Notes: generated from the sequence alone by a model not told the origin. Shown: positions 1 through 9,766, numbered from the stretch's first letter. The stretch is DNA of 64,000 bases from Aminobacter ciceronei (GCF_014138625.1 NZ_JACJHY010000005.1:149887-213886), one strand, 5' to 3'. Numbers and translations: made by a program.

Positions 1-213
1 GAGATGACCTACAGCAATGTCAGCGAGACGCTGTTCATCATCGACCACACCGAGGTGCCCGATGCGTTCCGCGGCCAGGGCGCCGGCCTGAGGCTGGTGA
101 CGCGGGCGGTCGAGGACGCGCGCGCGGCGGGCAAGAAGATCATCCCGCTCTGCCCGTTTGCGGCGGCGCAATTCCGCCGTCACCCCGAATGGGCCGACGT
201 GCTCAACAGCTGA
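1..213 (+). CDS. GNAT-family N-acetyltransferase, 3' end
   Basis: The gene is cut by the left edge; the reading frame is open at base 1 and stops at 211-213. The last 70 residues match the small YidJ/NATD1-like GNAT proteins (COG2388 type). The acetyl-CoA loop is visible as RGQGAGLRL, followed by a helix and the typical C-terminal signature KKIIPLCPFAAAQFRRHPEW. Such proteins are normally about 90-100 residues, so only some 20-30 N-terminal residues are missing. The acyl acceptor is unknown for the family. A strong hairpin terminator follows at 262-297, so this gene ends its transcription unit. Confidence 0.85.
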   Translation, partial: EMTYSNVSETLFIIDHTEVPDAFRGQGAGLRLVTRAVEDARAAGKKIIPLCPFAAAQFRRHPEWADVLNS

Positions 214-261
214 CATTGAGAGTTGTTGTCTGGCGTCGGCCAGGCAGCAGCATAGCGATCG

Positions 262-306
262 CGAAAGGCCGGTGCAGGCGACTGCATCGGCCTTTCGTTT
301 CTTTTC
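262..306 (+). terminator. Rho-independent terminator
   Basis: A 15-bp stem (262-276 with 283-297, one G-T wobble) closes a 6-base loop and is followed by TTTCTTTTC. It lies 49 bases past the acetyltransferase stop codon and should end that transcript. Confidence 0.85.
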
Positions 307-331
307 GAATGTGCCTGAATTTCAGGCAGGC

Positions 332-496
332 TGTTACAAAGGCGATTCTGTCTGTTTCTCGAAATGGTACAGCCTCCAGGTGGAAATGACTGAAATGGCG
401 ACTGTTTGTGACCGATTAGACAGAAATGCTGACTGTTTGTGATGTTTATCGGTTGTTGCATTAGGCGTCACTGATCAGCATCGCTGTGTTACAAAG
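332..496. repeat. Short direct repeats in the 214-523 intergenic region
   Basis: The 310-base gene-free stretch between the acetyltransferase and the exported protein holds the terminator and two sets of repeats. A 20-base unit starting GAAATG and containing GACTGTTTGTGA occurs at 392-411 and 423-442 (two mismatches, 31-base period, about three helical turns). TGTTACAAAG occurs at 332-341 and 487-496. The helical spacing suggests paired regulator sites ahead of the gene at 524/551. No regulator is identified. Confidence 0.5.
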
Positions 497-550
497 CGCG
501 ATTACATTCACATTAACAGGGGAATGAAATTTAACGAAAAGAGCTGCCCA

Positions 551-961
551 ATGTCCGGTTCCACCCAGCTTGCCGAGTTCGACCACAAGTTCCAGCCGCG
601 TTCACACATCTATCGCCGCCCGCGCCTTGCCATCCGCCAGCGTGCCAACGAGCACCCGATGGCAATGTTTTCGATTTTCGTATTTGCCTCGCTGGCGTCG
701 ATGGCCCTGGCGCCGACCAGTGGTCCGGCCTTTGCCTCGATGGGCACGCGGCTCGGTGCGTTCGAGGGCGCGCACACGACCGCCAAGACAGACCGGCTGC
801 CGCTGTCCGAGACCGATATCGCCTGCCGCGGGCAGGCCTGGGGCGCCGAAAGCAAGATCTGCGTCGAGACCATCGCCAAGGAAACCGGCATGCGCGAAGC
901 CCGTAAGGTCAGGCTGATCGCCAGTGCCGAGCCGGTCCGCACCACGCCCAACATCTTCTAG
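551..961 (+). CDS. small exported or membrane protein of unknown function
   Basis: I do not recognise this family. The product is 136 residues from ATG 551 (145 from ATG 524). The 524 start has its AGGGG only one base away, while 551 has AGAG seven bases upstream, so 551 is preferred. After a basic N-terminus (about residues 15-37) there is a hydrophobic segment, FSIFVFASLASMALAP, then a soluble tail with two cysteines (CRGQAW and KICVETI) that could pair outside the cytoplasm. A strong terminator follows at 1022-1053, so it is probably monocistronic. No function can be given. Confidence 0.6.
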   Translation: MSGSTQLAEFDHKFQPRSHIYRRPRLAIRQRANEHPMAMFSIFVFASLASMALAPTSGPAFASMGTRLGAFEGAHTTAKTDRLPLSETDIACRGQAWGAESKICVETIAKETGMREARKVRLIASAEPVRTTPNIF

Positions 962-1021
962 CGCTCTCCGAGCGCTGCCACCTATCCCCGCGCCTGCACA
1001 GATATCCTCCAGCGCGTACCT

Positions 1022-1053
1022 CCCCCGCGGCCTCGGCTGCGGGGGCTTTTTTT
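1022..1053 (+). terminator. Rho-independent terminator
   Basis: A CCCCCGC/GCGGGGG stem (1022-1028 with 1039-1045) with a smaller inner GCC/GGC pairing is followed by seven T after one C. It separates the small exported protein from the dehydrogenase gene. Confidence 0.85.
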
Positions 1054-1144
1054 GTTCCGGTGTCGGCCGGCCTTAGTCTCTCGGGACGATGCAGCAACGA
1101 CCGTCGTCGCGCGACCGTCGTACCCTCAAGCGAGGGGAGCAGCG

Positions 1145-1918
1145 ATGGGCCGCGTCGAAGGAAAAGTTGCGATCGTCACCGGAGCGGCGTCAGGCATGGG
1201 CGAGGCGAGCGCCAGGCTGCTGGCCCGCCAGGGTGCCGCCGTCGTCGTCAGCGACCTGCAGGCCGACAAGGGCCGCCAGGTCGCCGAGGCGATCAGGATC
1301 GCCGGTGGACGCAGCCTCTATGCCGAACATGACGTAACCTCGGAAGCAGGCTGGCAAGAGGTGATGGCAAGGACGCTCGAAGCATTCGGCGGGCTCCACA
1401 TCCTGGTCAACAATGCCGGTGTCGGCGCGCCCTTCGGCAGCGTCGAGGACCTCAGCCTCGACGACTGGCGCCAGGTGATGGCCGTCAACATGGAGGGCGT
1501 GTTCCTCGGCACCAAATATGGCATCGAGGCGATGCGAAGGACCGCCAAGGGCGGGTCGATCGTCAATTTTTCGTCGACCATGGGCCTTGTTGGAAGCCCG
1601 TCGACGGCTGCCTATGTCGCGAGCAAAGGTGGGGTGAAGCTGTTCACAAAGTCGGCCGCCTTGCACTGCGCCAAGCAGCGCTACGGCATCCGTGTCAACT
1701 CGATCTGTCCCGGCTGGATCCGCACGCCGATGTCGTCGGGCGCGCTGGACAAGCTGGCTGCGAGCGGCGAAGGCAACAAGGCGGTCGAGCTGACGCCGCT
1801 CGGTCGGGTCGGCGAACCCGAGGACGTCGCCTACGGCGTGCTCTATCTCGCTTCGGACGAATCGGGCTTCGTGACCGGTACCGAACTGGTCATCGACGGC
1901 GGCTACACGGCGCAGTGA
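1145..1918 (+). CDS. short-chain dehydrogenase/reductase (SDR), classical type
   Basis: An NAD(P)-dependent alcohol or ketone oxidoreductase of 257 residues. The nucleotide-binding glycine motif TGAASGMGEA is at residues 12-21, Asp37 at the end of beta-2 favours NAD over NADP, NNAG is at 89-92, and the catalytic residues are Ser143/144, Tyr157 and Lys161. The C-terminus has the usual VTGTELVIDGGYTAQ. The frame is open from 1052, but ATG 1145 has AGGGGAG seven bases upstream and matches the family length. It converges with the histidine kinase gene with only two bases between the stop codons. The substrate is unknown; many paralogues are annotated as cyclopentanol or 3-oxoacyl dehydrogenases. 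Confidence 0.9.
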   Translation: MGRVEGKVAIVTGAASGMGEASARLLARQGAAVVVSDLQADKGRQVAEAIRIAGGRSLYAEHDVTSEAGWQEVMARTLEAFGGLHILVNNAGVGAPFGSVEDLSLDDWRQVMAVNMEGVFLGTKYGIEAMRRTAKGGSIVNFSSTMGLVGSPSTAAYVASKGGVKLFTKSAALHCAKQRYGIRVNSICPGWIRTPMSSGALDKLAASGEGNKAVELTPLGRVGEPEDVAYGVLYLASDESGFVTGTELVIDGGYTAQ

Positions 1919-1920
1919 GC

Positions 1921-4005
1921 TCAGGCTCCGTCGGCGACCTGTTCGCTGACGGCGCTGAGTGCGCTGCGAACGTCGAAAGTGCTGAACGGCTTTTCCAGAA
2001 TATGCGGCTTGAGGTTGGGCGGCAGCTGCTCAAGCTCGGCTTTGGCGCCGATCAGGTCGCCGGTGACGAGCACGAAGCGTGGCGCCATCTCGGGCTGTGT
2101 CGCGACGATGTCGCGGAAGATGGTGATGCCGCTGCGGTCGGGCATGCGCAAATCGGAAAAGATGATGTCGGGCTGATCGGCGAGCGCCTCCGAGACCGAG
2201 TCCCAGGTCGAAACGATGCGCGACTTGACGCCCATCAGTTCGAGAATGTCGGCCAGCGAAGCGGCAACGTCGGGCTCGTCGTCGATGATGACGGCATGGC
2301 GCAGCCCGCTCGACTTCGGCGTCGCTTCGAGCATCGTGCCGTGGCCGTCGCCCATCGGCGGCAGTTCGACGACGAAGCGGGCACCCGTCGGCATCACCGG
2401 CTCGAACCAGACCTTGCCGTTGTGGCGGTCGACGATGGCCTTCGAGATGGACAGGCCGATGCCGGTGCCGACGCCGACCGGCTTGGTGGTGAAATAGGAC
2501 TCGAAGATGCGGTCGCGGATCGCCTCTGATATGCCGGGGCCGGTGTCCTCGACCGAGAAGCCGGCGCTGCCGTCGGCATTGCGGAACGTCCTGACGCGAA
2601 TGATGCGGTCGCCGGGTGCCGCGGCCAGCGCATGTTGGCTGTTGACCAGGAAGTTGGCGGCCACCTGGGTCATGTGGTCGGCGTCGGCCATGACGCTCAG
2701 CGTGCCCGGCACCAACTCGGTGGCGATGCTGATGCCGCTGGAACGCGCGCCATAGGCGGTGACTTCGAGGGCGGCGCGGATGACCTGGTTGAGGTCGGTC
2801 TCGGCGCGTGAGGTCGGGTGCAGACGGACCATGCCGAGGAAGCTCTTGACGATGCGGCCGCAGCGTTCCGCGGCCGCCCGCACTTTCTCGGCGCGGACCT
2901 TGGTCTGAGGGTCGTTGGCAAATTCATGCAGCAGCGTCGATTGCGCCACCACCACGGCGAGCGGATTGTTGAGCTCGTGCGAGACGCCGGCGAGCAGCGA
3001 GCCCATTGCCGCCATCTTTTCGTTCTGATGCAGCTTTTCGCGCTGGCGGTTGATTTCTTCCTCGGCGCGGTGCTTTTCCCTGAGGTCGCGGATCGAGCCG
3101 AGCACGAGGCGACGGTCGGCGAGCCGCATCTCGTTGGCGGTGAGCTCGATCGGAATGATCTCGCCCGACGCGTTCTGGGTCACGGTCTCGAGCCGGTGGC
3201 CGACCATCGGCGAGCCACGCCCGGCCAAATATTCGGCACCGTTGTTGTAGCCCTTGCGGTAGTAGGTGGGGATCACCGTGTCGAGCAGGTCCTTGCCCAG
3301 GATTTCGTCGCGGGTCCAGCCGAACATCTTCTCGGCCGCCGGGTTGAACTCGATGATCGAGCCGGTCTCGTCGACCACCATGATGGCGTCGAGCGAGGCC
3401 TGCAGCATCGTCCGGCGGATGATCTCACTGACATGATACTCCGACAGCGAACGCTCGATGGCATCGCCAAGGGCGGCCGCGATGATCTCGAGTGCTGCGA
3501 TTTCGTCGTCGTTCCAGTGGCGCTCGACGATGCAGTCATTGACGGCGAGCGTGCCCCAGAGATGGCCATGCGCCGACACCGACACCGACAGGAACGACTT
3601 GATGTGCTGCTTTTCGAAGTCATTGCGCAGGAAGCCGCTGAGGTCGCGGGTCAGGCCGGTGAAGATCTTGCCTTGGCGGCCTTCCTCGGCGAGGCGTTCA
3701 AGCAGCGGGTCGGAATCGACAAGCGTCTGGTTGATCGTCGTCGGCGGCGCAGCGACGGCGTCGATCTTCGGGTCGACCCAGAATGCGGCGATCGACTGCG
3801 CGAAGCCCTGGCCGGGCACGTCGCGCAGCCGGAACAGGATGGTGCGATGACCGCCGAAACCTGTAGCGAGACTGCGCAGGATCGTGTCGATCTCGATCTG
3901 CCAATCCTGGGCTGCGCGCAGCCGGCGCACGATCTGCCCGGCCACGATGGTGGGGCTCGGCGTGCCCGACGGGTTGTCGGTGCGGGAGACGGTCAACAAT
4001 GTCAT
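1921..4005 (-). CDS. hybrid sensor histidine kinase (GAF-PAS-HisKA-HATPase-receiver)
   Basis: A soluble 694-residue sensor kinase with no membrane segment. Order of domains: GAF (about 25-185), PAS (about 205-310, with FNPAAEKMFGW), HisKA with phospho-acceptor His343 in SHELNN, an HATPase_c domain (N-box NFLVNSQHAL, DTGPGI, GTGIGLSIS), and a C-terminal receiver (acidic pair in IIDDEP, acceptor Asp618 in SDLRMP, Lys in EKPF). ATG 4005 is chosen because AGGAA lies five bases upstream; the frame extends to 4062. It lies 129 bases downstream of the OmpR-type regulator on the same strand, so the two probably form one signalling operon. The cytoplasmic GAF/PAS input suggests an internal signal, not identified. 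Confidence 0.9.
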   Translation of the reverse strand: MTLLTVSRTDNPSGTPSPTIVAGQIVRRLRAAQDWQIEIDTILRSLATGFGGHRTILFRLRDVPGQGFAQSIAAFWVDPKIDAVAAPPTTINQTLVDSDPLLERLAEEGRQGKIFTGLTRDLSGFLRNDFEKQHIKSFLSVSVSAHGHLWGTLAVNDCIVERHWNDDEIAALEIIAAALGDAIERSLSEYHVSEIIRRTMLQASLDAIMVVDETGSIIEFNPAAEKMFGWTRDEILGKDLLDTVIPTYYRKGYNNGAEYLAGRGSPMVGHRLETVTQNASGEIIPIELTANEMRLADRRLVLGSIRDLREKHRAEEEINRQREKLHQNEKMAAMGSLLAGVSHELNNPLAVVVAQSTLLHEFANDPQTKVRAEKVRAAAERCGRIVKSFLGMVRLHPTSRAETDLNQVIRAALEVTAYGARSSGISIATELVPGTLSVMADADHMTQVAANFLVNSQHALAAAPGDRIIRVRTFRNADGSAGFSVEDTGPGISEAIRDRIFESYFTTKPVGVGTGIGLSISKAIVDRHNGKVWFEPVMPTGARFVVELPPMGDGHGTMLEATPKSSGLRHAVIIDDEPDVAASLADILELMGVKSRIVSTWDSVSEALADQPDIIFSDLRMPDRSGITIFRDIVATQPEMAPRFVLVTGDLIGAKAELEQLPPNLKPHILEKPFSTFDVRSALSAVSEQVADGA

Positions 4006-4134
4006 CGCGGTTCCTGGCGGGGCCCGGAGGCTTTGGTGCGCCATGCGTCCAATAGGACGCACAAAGTACGCTCCAGTTTCATAATCTGCGCATCGTGCTT
4101 TCCGAAAATCGACTGCGATTATCGGGTCGATGCG

Positions 4135-4914
4135 CTAGTAGCCTTCGCTGCCGGGCAAGGAGAAGATGTAGCCTTCGCCACGCACGGTGCGCAGAAATTT
4201 CGGGTTCGCCGGATCGTCTTCGATTTTCTTCCTCAGGCGCATGATGCGAATGTCTACGGCGCGTGAGGATTCGGGGTCTTCGGCAAAGCCGATGGCCTCG
4301 GAAATCGTGGTTCGGCTGAGCAGCCGGTTGGGCCGCGTCAGGAAAACCTCGAGCATGTCGAATTCGCTCTTGGCGAGATCGATGATGGCGCCACTGCTGC
4401 CGGTGACGAGGCGACCGTCGAGGTCGGCCTGGAACGGCCCGAAGGCGATGGTGCGGCGCGGCGGCTGGGCGGCCAGCAGCGACTGCCGGTAACTCTCGGG
4501 CTGCGGCACGCGCCGGATGACCGAGCGCACGCGGGCCAGAAGTTCGCGCAGTTCGTAGGGCTTGACCATATAGTCGTCGGCGCCGATCTCGAGGCCGACG
4601 ATGCGGTCGAGAGCCGTGCCTGCGGCGGTGGCGTAGATGATGCCGATCGGCATTTTCGCTCTGAGCCAGCGGCCGAGCGACAGCCCGTCTTCGCCGGGCA
4701 TGGCGATATCCAGGATGGCAAGCTGGAATTGTTCGGTTTCGATGATGCTGCGCAGGGCAGCGGCACTCTCGACAGCAGTCACGTCGAAGCCGTTCGCGCC
4801 GAGATATTCGGCGACGGCATCCCTCAGGTCGGGCTCATCTTCGACGATGACAATCCGAGCGCGCAGTTTAGTCTCGCCTCCGCTACCGGCGGAAAGTAGA
4901 TTGGGTATAAACAT
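4135..4914 (-). CDS. OmpR/PhoB-type response regulator
   Basis: A 259-residue DNA-binding response regulator. The receiver is intact: IVIVEDEPD gives the acidic pair, Asp69 in LAILDIAMPG is the phosphorylation site, and Lys118 is in ADDYMVKPY. The C-terminal winged helix shows DIRIMRLRKKIEDDP and RTVRGEGYIF. It is the first gene of a minus-strand pair with the hybrid kinase, its likely partner. A 200-base divergent spacer separates it from the orphan regulator at 5114, and either product could bind there. Targets are not identifiable from the window. Confidence 0.92.
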   Translation of the reverse strand: MFIPNLLSAGSGGETKLRARIVIVEDEPDLRDAVAEYLGANGFDVTAVESAAALRSIIETEQFQLAILDIAMPGEDGLSLGRWLRAKMPIGIIYATAAGTALDRIVGLEIGADDYMVKPYELRELLARVRSVIRRVPQPESYRQSLLAAQPPRRTIAFGPFQADLDGRLVTGSSGAIIDLAKSEFDMLEVFLTRPNRLLSRTTISEAIGFAEDPESSRAVDIRIMRLRKKIEDDPANPKFLRTVRGEGYIFSLPGSEGY

Positions 4915-5113
4915 GATGTCCAGCGATCATTTCAGGTGGGCAGTTGCCAATGGCTTCCTGCCTCGTTAGGGGCGATTTTGGGCTAGGGGCGAGGCGACTG
5001 GGGACCCATCCCCGGCCGAGCGCATCCCTGGGCATTTTTTTGCCACGGCAGGCGCCGCGCAGTCCGCGCCGGCAGGCCATGGTCGCACTGAGGCTGACGA
5101 TGCGGGGTGGAAC

Positions 5114-5839
5114 GTGGCTGGAAGATCGGTCGTAGCGCTTATCGCCATTGCGGAGGTGATTGCCTCCGACCTGACCGATCATCTCGAACGGCGCGGCCAT
5201 GACGTGCGTTGTGCCAAGCGGCTGTGGGAGGCCGAGCCGCTTTTGTCGGCGAAGGGGATCGATGTCGTCGTTGTCGGCGACGGCGTGACCCCGGCCGAGG
5301 GGCGTGACCTGCTGCGCCGTTTCGGCGGCGAGGGCGGTCCCGACTTCGTGCTGATCTGCCGACCCGGTGAACTGGTCGACAAGGTGCTGGCGCTCGAACT
5401 TGGCGCCGCCGATGTCGTGGAGAGCCCTCTCGTGGTGAGGGAGCTCGCCGCGCGCATCGGCGGCCTCCTCACGCGCCGGGGACGCGGCACGCAGGAATTG
5501 GTGGTGCTGGAGAATTCGACGGTCGACCTGCGCTCCGCACTCGTCATGCACAGCACCGGCGAGGAAGAGCAGCTGTCGCCCGGCCAGATCGCGCTGCTCA
5601 AGCTGTTCCTGTCGCAACCAAGGCGCGTGCTGACCCGCGACGACATCATGGCGGCGGCGCCGGCTGAAAGTGCCGATGCCTTCGACCGCTCGATCGACTC
5701 GCGCATCGTGCGCCTGCGCCGCAAGCTCGACACCGAAAGCATCACGACCATCCGGGGTTCGGGCTATCGTTTCGACCCCCCGACAAGGACGGCCGGCCAG
5801 GAGGCCGGCACAACCACTCCAACCGAAAACCCGAACTGA
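5114..5839 (+). CDS. winged-helix regulator with degenerate (pseudo-)receiver
   Basis: A 241-residue protein with OmpR-like layout: a receiver-like N-terminal half and a C-terminal winged helix (SIDSRIVRLRRKLDTE, TTIRGSGYRF). The receiver has lost its chemistry. The acidic pair is replaced in VVALIAIAEV, the acceptor position in DVVVVGDG is Gly, and the conserved Lys-Pro is Ser-Pro in VVESPL. It therefore cannot be phosphorylated in the normal way and is presumably controlled by protein level, a ligand or a partner. GTG 5114 follows GGGGTGG. It is transcribed away from the two-component pair. Its target genes are unknown. Confidence 0.8.
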   Translation: MAGRSVVALIAIAEVIASDLTDHLERRGHDVRCAKRLWEAEPLLSAKGIDVVVVGDGVTPAEGRDLLRRFGGEGGPDFVLICRPGELVDKVLALELGAADVVESPLVVRELAARIGGLLTRRGRGTQELVVLENSTVDLRSALVMHSTGEEEQLSPGQIALLKLFLSQPRRVLTRDDIMAAAPAESADAFDRSIDSRIVRLRRKLDTESITTIRGSGYRFDPPTRTAGQEAGTTTPTENPN

Positions 5840-5861
5840 TGACGCCGAGTTGACCAAAATG

Positions 5862-6026
5862 TCAGCTTGCCGGAGCAACGACCGCCGGCGCGGCCATCTC
5901 GACAATCGCCGTCTCTTCGGCATGGGCCCTGTCCTTGAGGAGCACGCTCGCTACGCCCGCGAAGCCAAGCAGCCCCTGGGCATAGAGCAGTGCCGAAAGC
6001 ACCGATGCTACGAACTGTCTCTTCAT
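5862..6026 (-). CDS. possible small membrane or exported peptide (54 aa)
   Basis: A short open frame starting MKRQFVASVLSALLYAQG. It has a basic start and a single hydrophobic segment (about residues 6-30), then KDRAHAEETAIVEM and an Ala/Pro-rich end. The shape is that of a signal-peptide or single-span protein and the codon use resembles its neighbours. The ribosome site is weak (GGGG about eight bases upstream). It converges with the pseudo-receiver regulator, whose stop is at 5839. No family is recognised, and it may be a chance frame. Confidence 0.4.
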   Translation of the reverse strand: MKRQFVASVLSALLYAQGLLGFAGVASVLLKDRAHAEETAIVEMAAPAVVAPAS

Positions 6027-6070
6027 TGCAGTGGCCCCGTTTTCCGTTTCAGGGGTTCAATCAAAAAAGG

Positions 6071-6385
6071 CTACCGAGATACCCGCGCCGCCTGACCTGC
6101 CGTGGACGGCGCGGGTATCCTGTCCTCGCTGCGAATGACGCGCGAGGGTCTGCTCACCCAGGCCAGGCACCCACGCCCATGGACCCGGCCGATGTGCAGA
6201 GTTGCGACGAACAAGGCTGCTGCGAAGAATATGGCTGCGGAGGCCACCGGCGCCATGTCCTGCACCGGTGGCAATTCAGCTGCCATAGCGTTGCCCGGAC
6301 TGGCCAGAAAGCCGATTCCTGACAGAATCGCCGTAGCGACGCCCACCCGCAGGAACCATTTCGCAGCCAGCCGTTTCGCGCCCAT
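6071..6385 (-). CDS. possible small exported or membrane protein (104 aa)
   Basis: The frame is open from 6544, but ATG 6385 (MGAKRLAAKWFLRVGVAT) begins a good signal-peptide-like segment ending near SPGNAMAAE and has AAGG four bases upstream. A second hydrophobic stretch, AAIFFAAALFVATL, follows. The C-terminal 40 residues are Arg-rich and look non-conserved. It lies 45 bases upstream of the 54-residue frame on the same strand, so the two could be co-transcribed. I cannot exclude a non-coding frame. Confidence 0.35.
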   Translation of the reverse strand: MGAKRLAAKWFLRVGVATAILSGIGFLASPGNAMAAELPPVQDMAPVASAAIFFAAALFVATLHIGRVHGRGCLAWVSRPSRVIRSEDRIPAPSTAGQAARVSR

Positions 6386-6785
6386 CCAACCTTCGCAACG
6401 TTCGTTTCGTCGTGGCTGAATGTGCCGGCCGGCTGTATCGGGAAGATGCCGCCGGATGGCCTTTAGTGCTTCCGAATGTTTCAAGGACGTTGCCGGGCCA
6501 GCCGGCGCTTGCCTTGCGCTTTCAGCGGCATACCCCGACGTCATATCAAATGAATCATAAGCGGCGGCGGCCTGCGAGCGCTGCTTCAGCCCAGTTTGCG
6601 TCGCCGCGCGGCTGTTGCAAACCTAGGGACGTCAATGACTGCGAAACCAAACTTGGCAATTTGGAAACGAATATGAAACGTAAAGAATATCTAAACGAAA
6701 TATGTCTGAAACACGGCTCTGGCAAAAGACGTCCATTCCGAAAATGCATTTTTACTGCCGGCGCGGCCGGCTCAAGGGGGACGTC
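6386..6785. other. gene-free stretch upstream of the transpeptidase
   Basis: No convincing gene in about 400 bases. Roughly 6640-6715 is clearly less GC-rich than the surroundings (AAACGAATATGAAACGTAAA and similar) and is the likely promoter area for the L,D-transpeptidase. I could not settle on a -35/-10 pair. Confidence 0.4.
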
Positions 6786-7247
6786 ATGAATTCCGAACTG
6801 AAGAAGCGCATCATCAACATGGCCGCCATCGCAATGACCGGCGCTGCACTGCTGCTGGCTGCCGGCCAGGGCAGCGCCTTTGCCGCGAGCAAGATCGTGG
6901 CGCGGGTGTCGATCAGCCAGCAGCGCATGCATGTCATCATCGATGGTCGATCGGCCTTCATCTGGAAAGTGTCGACTGCGGGCCGCGGCTATGTCACGCC
7001 GAAGGGCTCCTACAAGCCGACGCGCATGCACGAGATGTGGTATTCGAAGAAGTACGACAATGCGCCGATGCCGCATTCGGTGTTCTTCAATGGCGGCTAC
7101 GCCGTGCATGCGACCAACCACATCAGCCGCCTCGGCCGCCCGGCCTCGCATGGCTGCGTGCGCCTGCACCCCGACAATGCGGCCGACTTCTACGAGCTGG
7201 TCCAGGCCTATGGCCCGTCCAACACCAGCATCCAGATCGTCAACTAG
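6786..7247 (+). CDS. L,D-transpeptidase (YkuD domain)
   Basis: A periplasmic enzyme that makes 3-3 peptidoglycan cross-links or attaches proteins to peptidoglycan. It is 153 residues. A signal peptide (about 1-34, ending GSAFAAS) is followed directly by the YkuD domain with His108 and the active-site motif SHGCVRLH, nucleophile Cys124. ATG 6786 has AAGGGGGA four bases upstream; the frame extends to 6702 without a better start. It is a minimal version with no LysM or other peptidoglycan-binding domain, as is common in rhizobia, which carry many paralogues. It appears monocistronic. Confidence 0.92.
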   Translation: MNSELKKRIINMAAIAMTGAALLLAAGQGSAFAASKIVARVSISQQRMHVIIDGRSAFIWKVSTAGRGYVTPKGSYKPTRMHEMWYSKKYDNAPMPHSVFFNGGYAVHATNHISRLGRPASHGCVRLHPDNAADFYELVQAYGPSNTSIQIVN

Positions 7248-7285
7248 GCATTCGGGCCAGCCCGGGCGGGCGCGACCCGTCTCGG

Positions 7286-8222
7286 CTAAAGCGCGTTGTT
7301 GACAAACCAGTCGTAGGTCGAGCGGATGCCGCTTTCGAGTTCGATGCGCGGGCGCCAGCCGAGATGGGCGAGCTTGTCGCCGCTCATCAGCTTGCGCGGC
7401 GTGCCATCCGGCTTTGACGTGTCGAGGGCGATGCGGCCCTCGAAGCCGACGACACGCGCCACGGTCTCGGCCAGTTCGAGGATCGTTACGTCGGTGCCGG
7501 AGCCGACATTGACGTGCTGGTCGCCGGAATAGGACTTGAGCAGGAACACCATGGCGTCGGCGGCGTCGTCGACATGGAGGAACTCGCGCCGCGGCGTGCC
7601 GCTGCCCCAGATCGTCAGTTCGGCCGCACCAGACAACTTGGCCTCATGCGCCTTGCGGATCAGCGCCGGAAGGACGTGGCTGGACGTGAGATCGAAATTG
7701 TCGCCCGGGCCGTAGAGGTTGGTCGGCATCGCCGAGATGAAGTCGGCCCCATGCTGCTTGCGATAGGCTTCAGCAAGCTTGAGGCCGGCGATCTTGGCGA
7801 TGGCGTACCACTCGTTGGTGGGTTCGAGCGCGCCGGTGAGCAGCGAATCCTCCGCGATCGGCTGCGTCGCGAATTTCGGATAGATGCAGCTCGAACCGAG
7901 GAACAAAAGCTTTTCCACGCCGATCTTGTGCGCGGCATGGATGACGTTGGTTTCGATCGCCATGTTCTCGTAGAGAAACGCGGCGGGATAGGTGGCGTTG
8001 GCGAGGATGCCGCCGACCTTGGCGGCAGCGAGCAGCACCGCTTGTGGGCGGGTCTCGCCCAGCCAGGCCTCGACCTCGGCCTGCCGGGTCAGGTCGACGG
8101 TGTCGCGCCCGGCGGTGATGACTTCGCAGCCTTCCCGTGCGAGGCGGCGCACAAGCGCTGAGCCGACCATGCCGCGGTGTCCGGCGACCCAGACGCGCTT
8201 GCCGGCGAGCGGATAGAGGATG

Positions 8223-8230
<8 letters not shown>
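7286..8230 (-). CDS. fcl: GDP-L-fucose synthase
   Basis: Converts GDP-4-keto-6-deoxy-D-mannose to GDP-L-fucose using NADPH (epimerisation then reduction). It is 314 residues, the usual length. The cofactor loop [10 protein letters not shown] is at 17-26; LGSSCIYP carries the conserved Ser and Cys, and WYAIAKIAG carries the Tyr-X3-Lys pair. The frame is open to 8539, but ATG 8230 (MADILYPL) is the family start. It overlaps the end of gmd by eight bases, so the two are translated together. The product would feed fucosylation of surface polysaccharide or Nod factor; no glycosyltransferase is nearby. Confidence 0.95.
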
Positions 8231-9314
<1,084 letters not shown>

Positions 9315-9463
9315 TCCGTTTCCTTGCCCGATTCCTGCGGTTCCTGCGTGCGGCGCACCCTAGAGATGTTGAGTGCACTGCGAAAGAGGCGGCGTTGGGG
9401 TCATGCGCCGAGTGCGCTTTCCCGGGCATTTCTCCATGTTTTGCCACAGCAACATTTTGTGCA

Positions 9464-9479
9464 TTGCACGGCAGTGCAT
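9464..9479. promoter_or_regulatory. LacI-type operator, distal copy
   Basis: TTGCACGGCAGTGCAT contains TGCAC-N4-GTGCA, the core shared with three other sites (9565, 17162, 21475). Its centre is 101 bases from the next copy, a distance compatible with looping between two bound repressors. Confidence 0.6.
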
Positions 9480-9564
9480 ATTTGCGGCATGCAAGGGTTG
9501 TCCAATCGAGGTTGATGAAGCCAGCATGGGCAAAATTTGGCCATTTCAGACAAAATCATATGTT

Positions 9565-9580
9565 TTGCACGCCTGTGCAA
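9565..9580. promoter_or_regulatory. LacI-type operator upstream of the ABC operon
   Basis: TTGCACGCCTGTGCAA: six-base arms identical to those at 17162 and 21475 with a four-base centre. It lies 19 bases upstream of a perfect TTGACA at 9599-9604. Presumed site for the LacI-family regulator encoded at 20412-21431. Confidence 0.75.
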
Positions 9581-9598
9581 ATTTTTGCAGAATCTGGA

Positions 9599-9630
9599 TT
9601 GACATGAACGTACCGTCGATGGAATGAATA
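9599..9630 (+). promoter_or_regulatory. candidate promoter of the ABC importer operon
   Basis: TTGACA at 9599-9604 is followed by an AT-rich stretch (GGAATGAATATG) where a -10 could start 17-20 bases later; the -10 itself is not clear. In the rest of the 9315-9766 gene-free region I see the two operators and no further gene. Confidence 0.45.
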
Positions 9631-9766
9631 TGCCAACAGGCACGGGAATGTGCCGCACCGCCGGGAGGCGGCGGTGGTGTCGGAAGCAGGACGGGTGAGG
9701 TGTGTCCGGGCGGCTCAAGCTGCGGGGCGCAAGGTCCGCTTCGAGGCGCCCAACGGAGGAGAATTC

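Noticed and set aside
2818..4266. Long open frame on the plus strand opposite the histidine kinase
   Set aside because: It is an antisense shadow of a well-supported kinase gene, caused by high GC; no domain or ribosome site.
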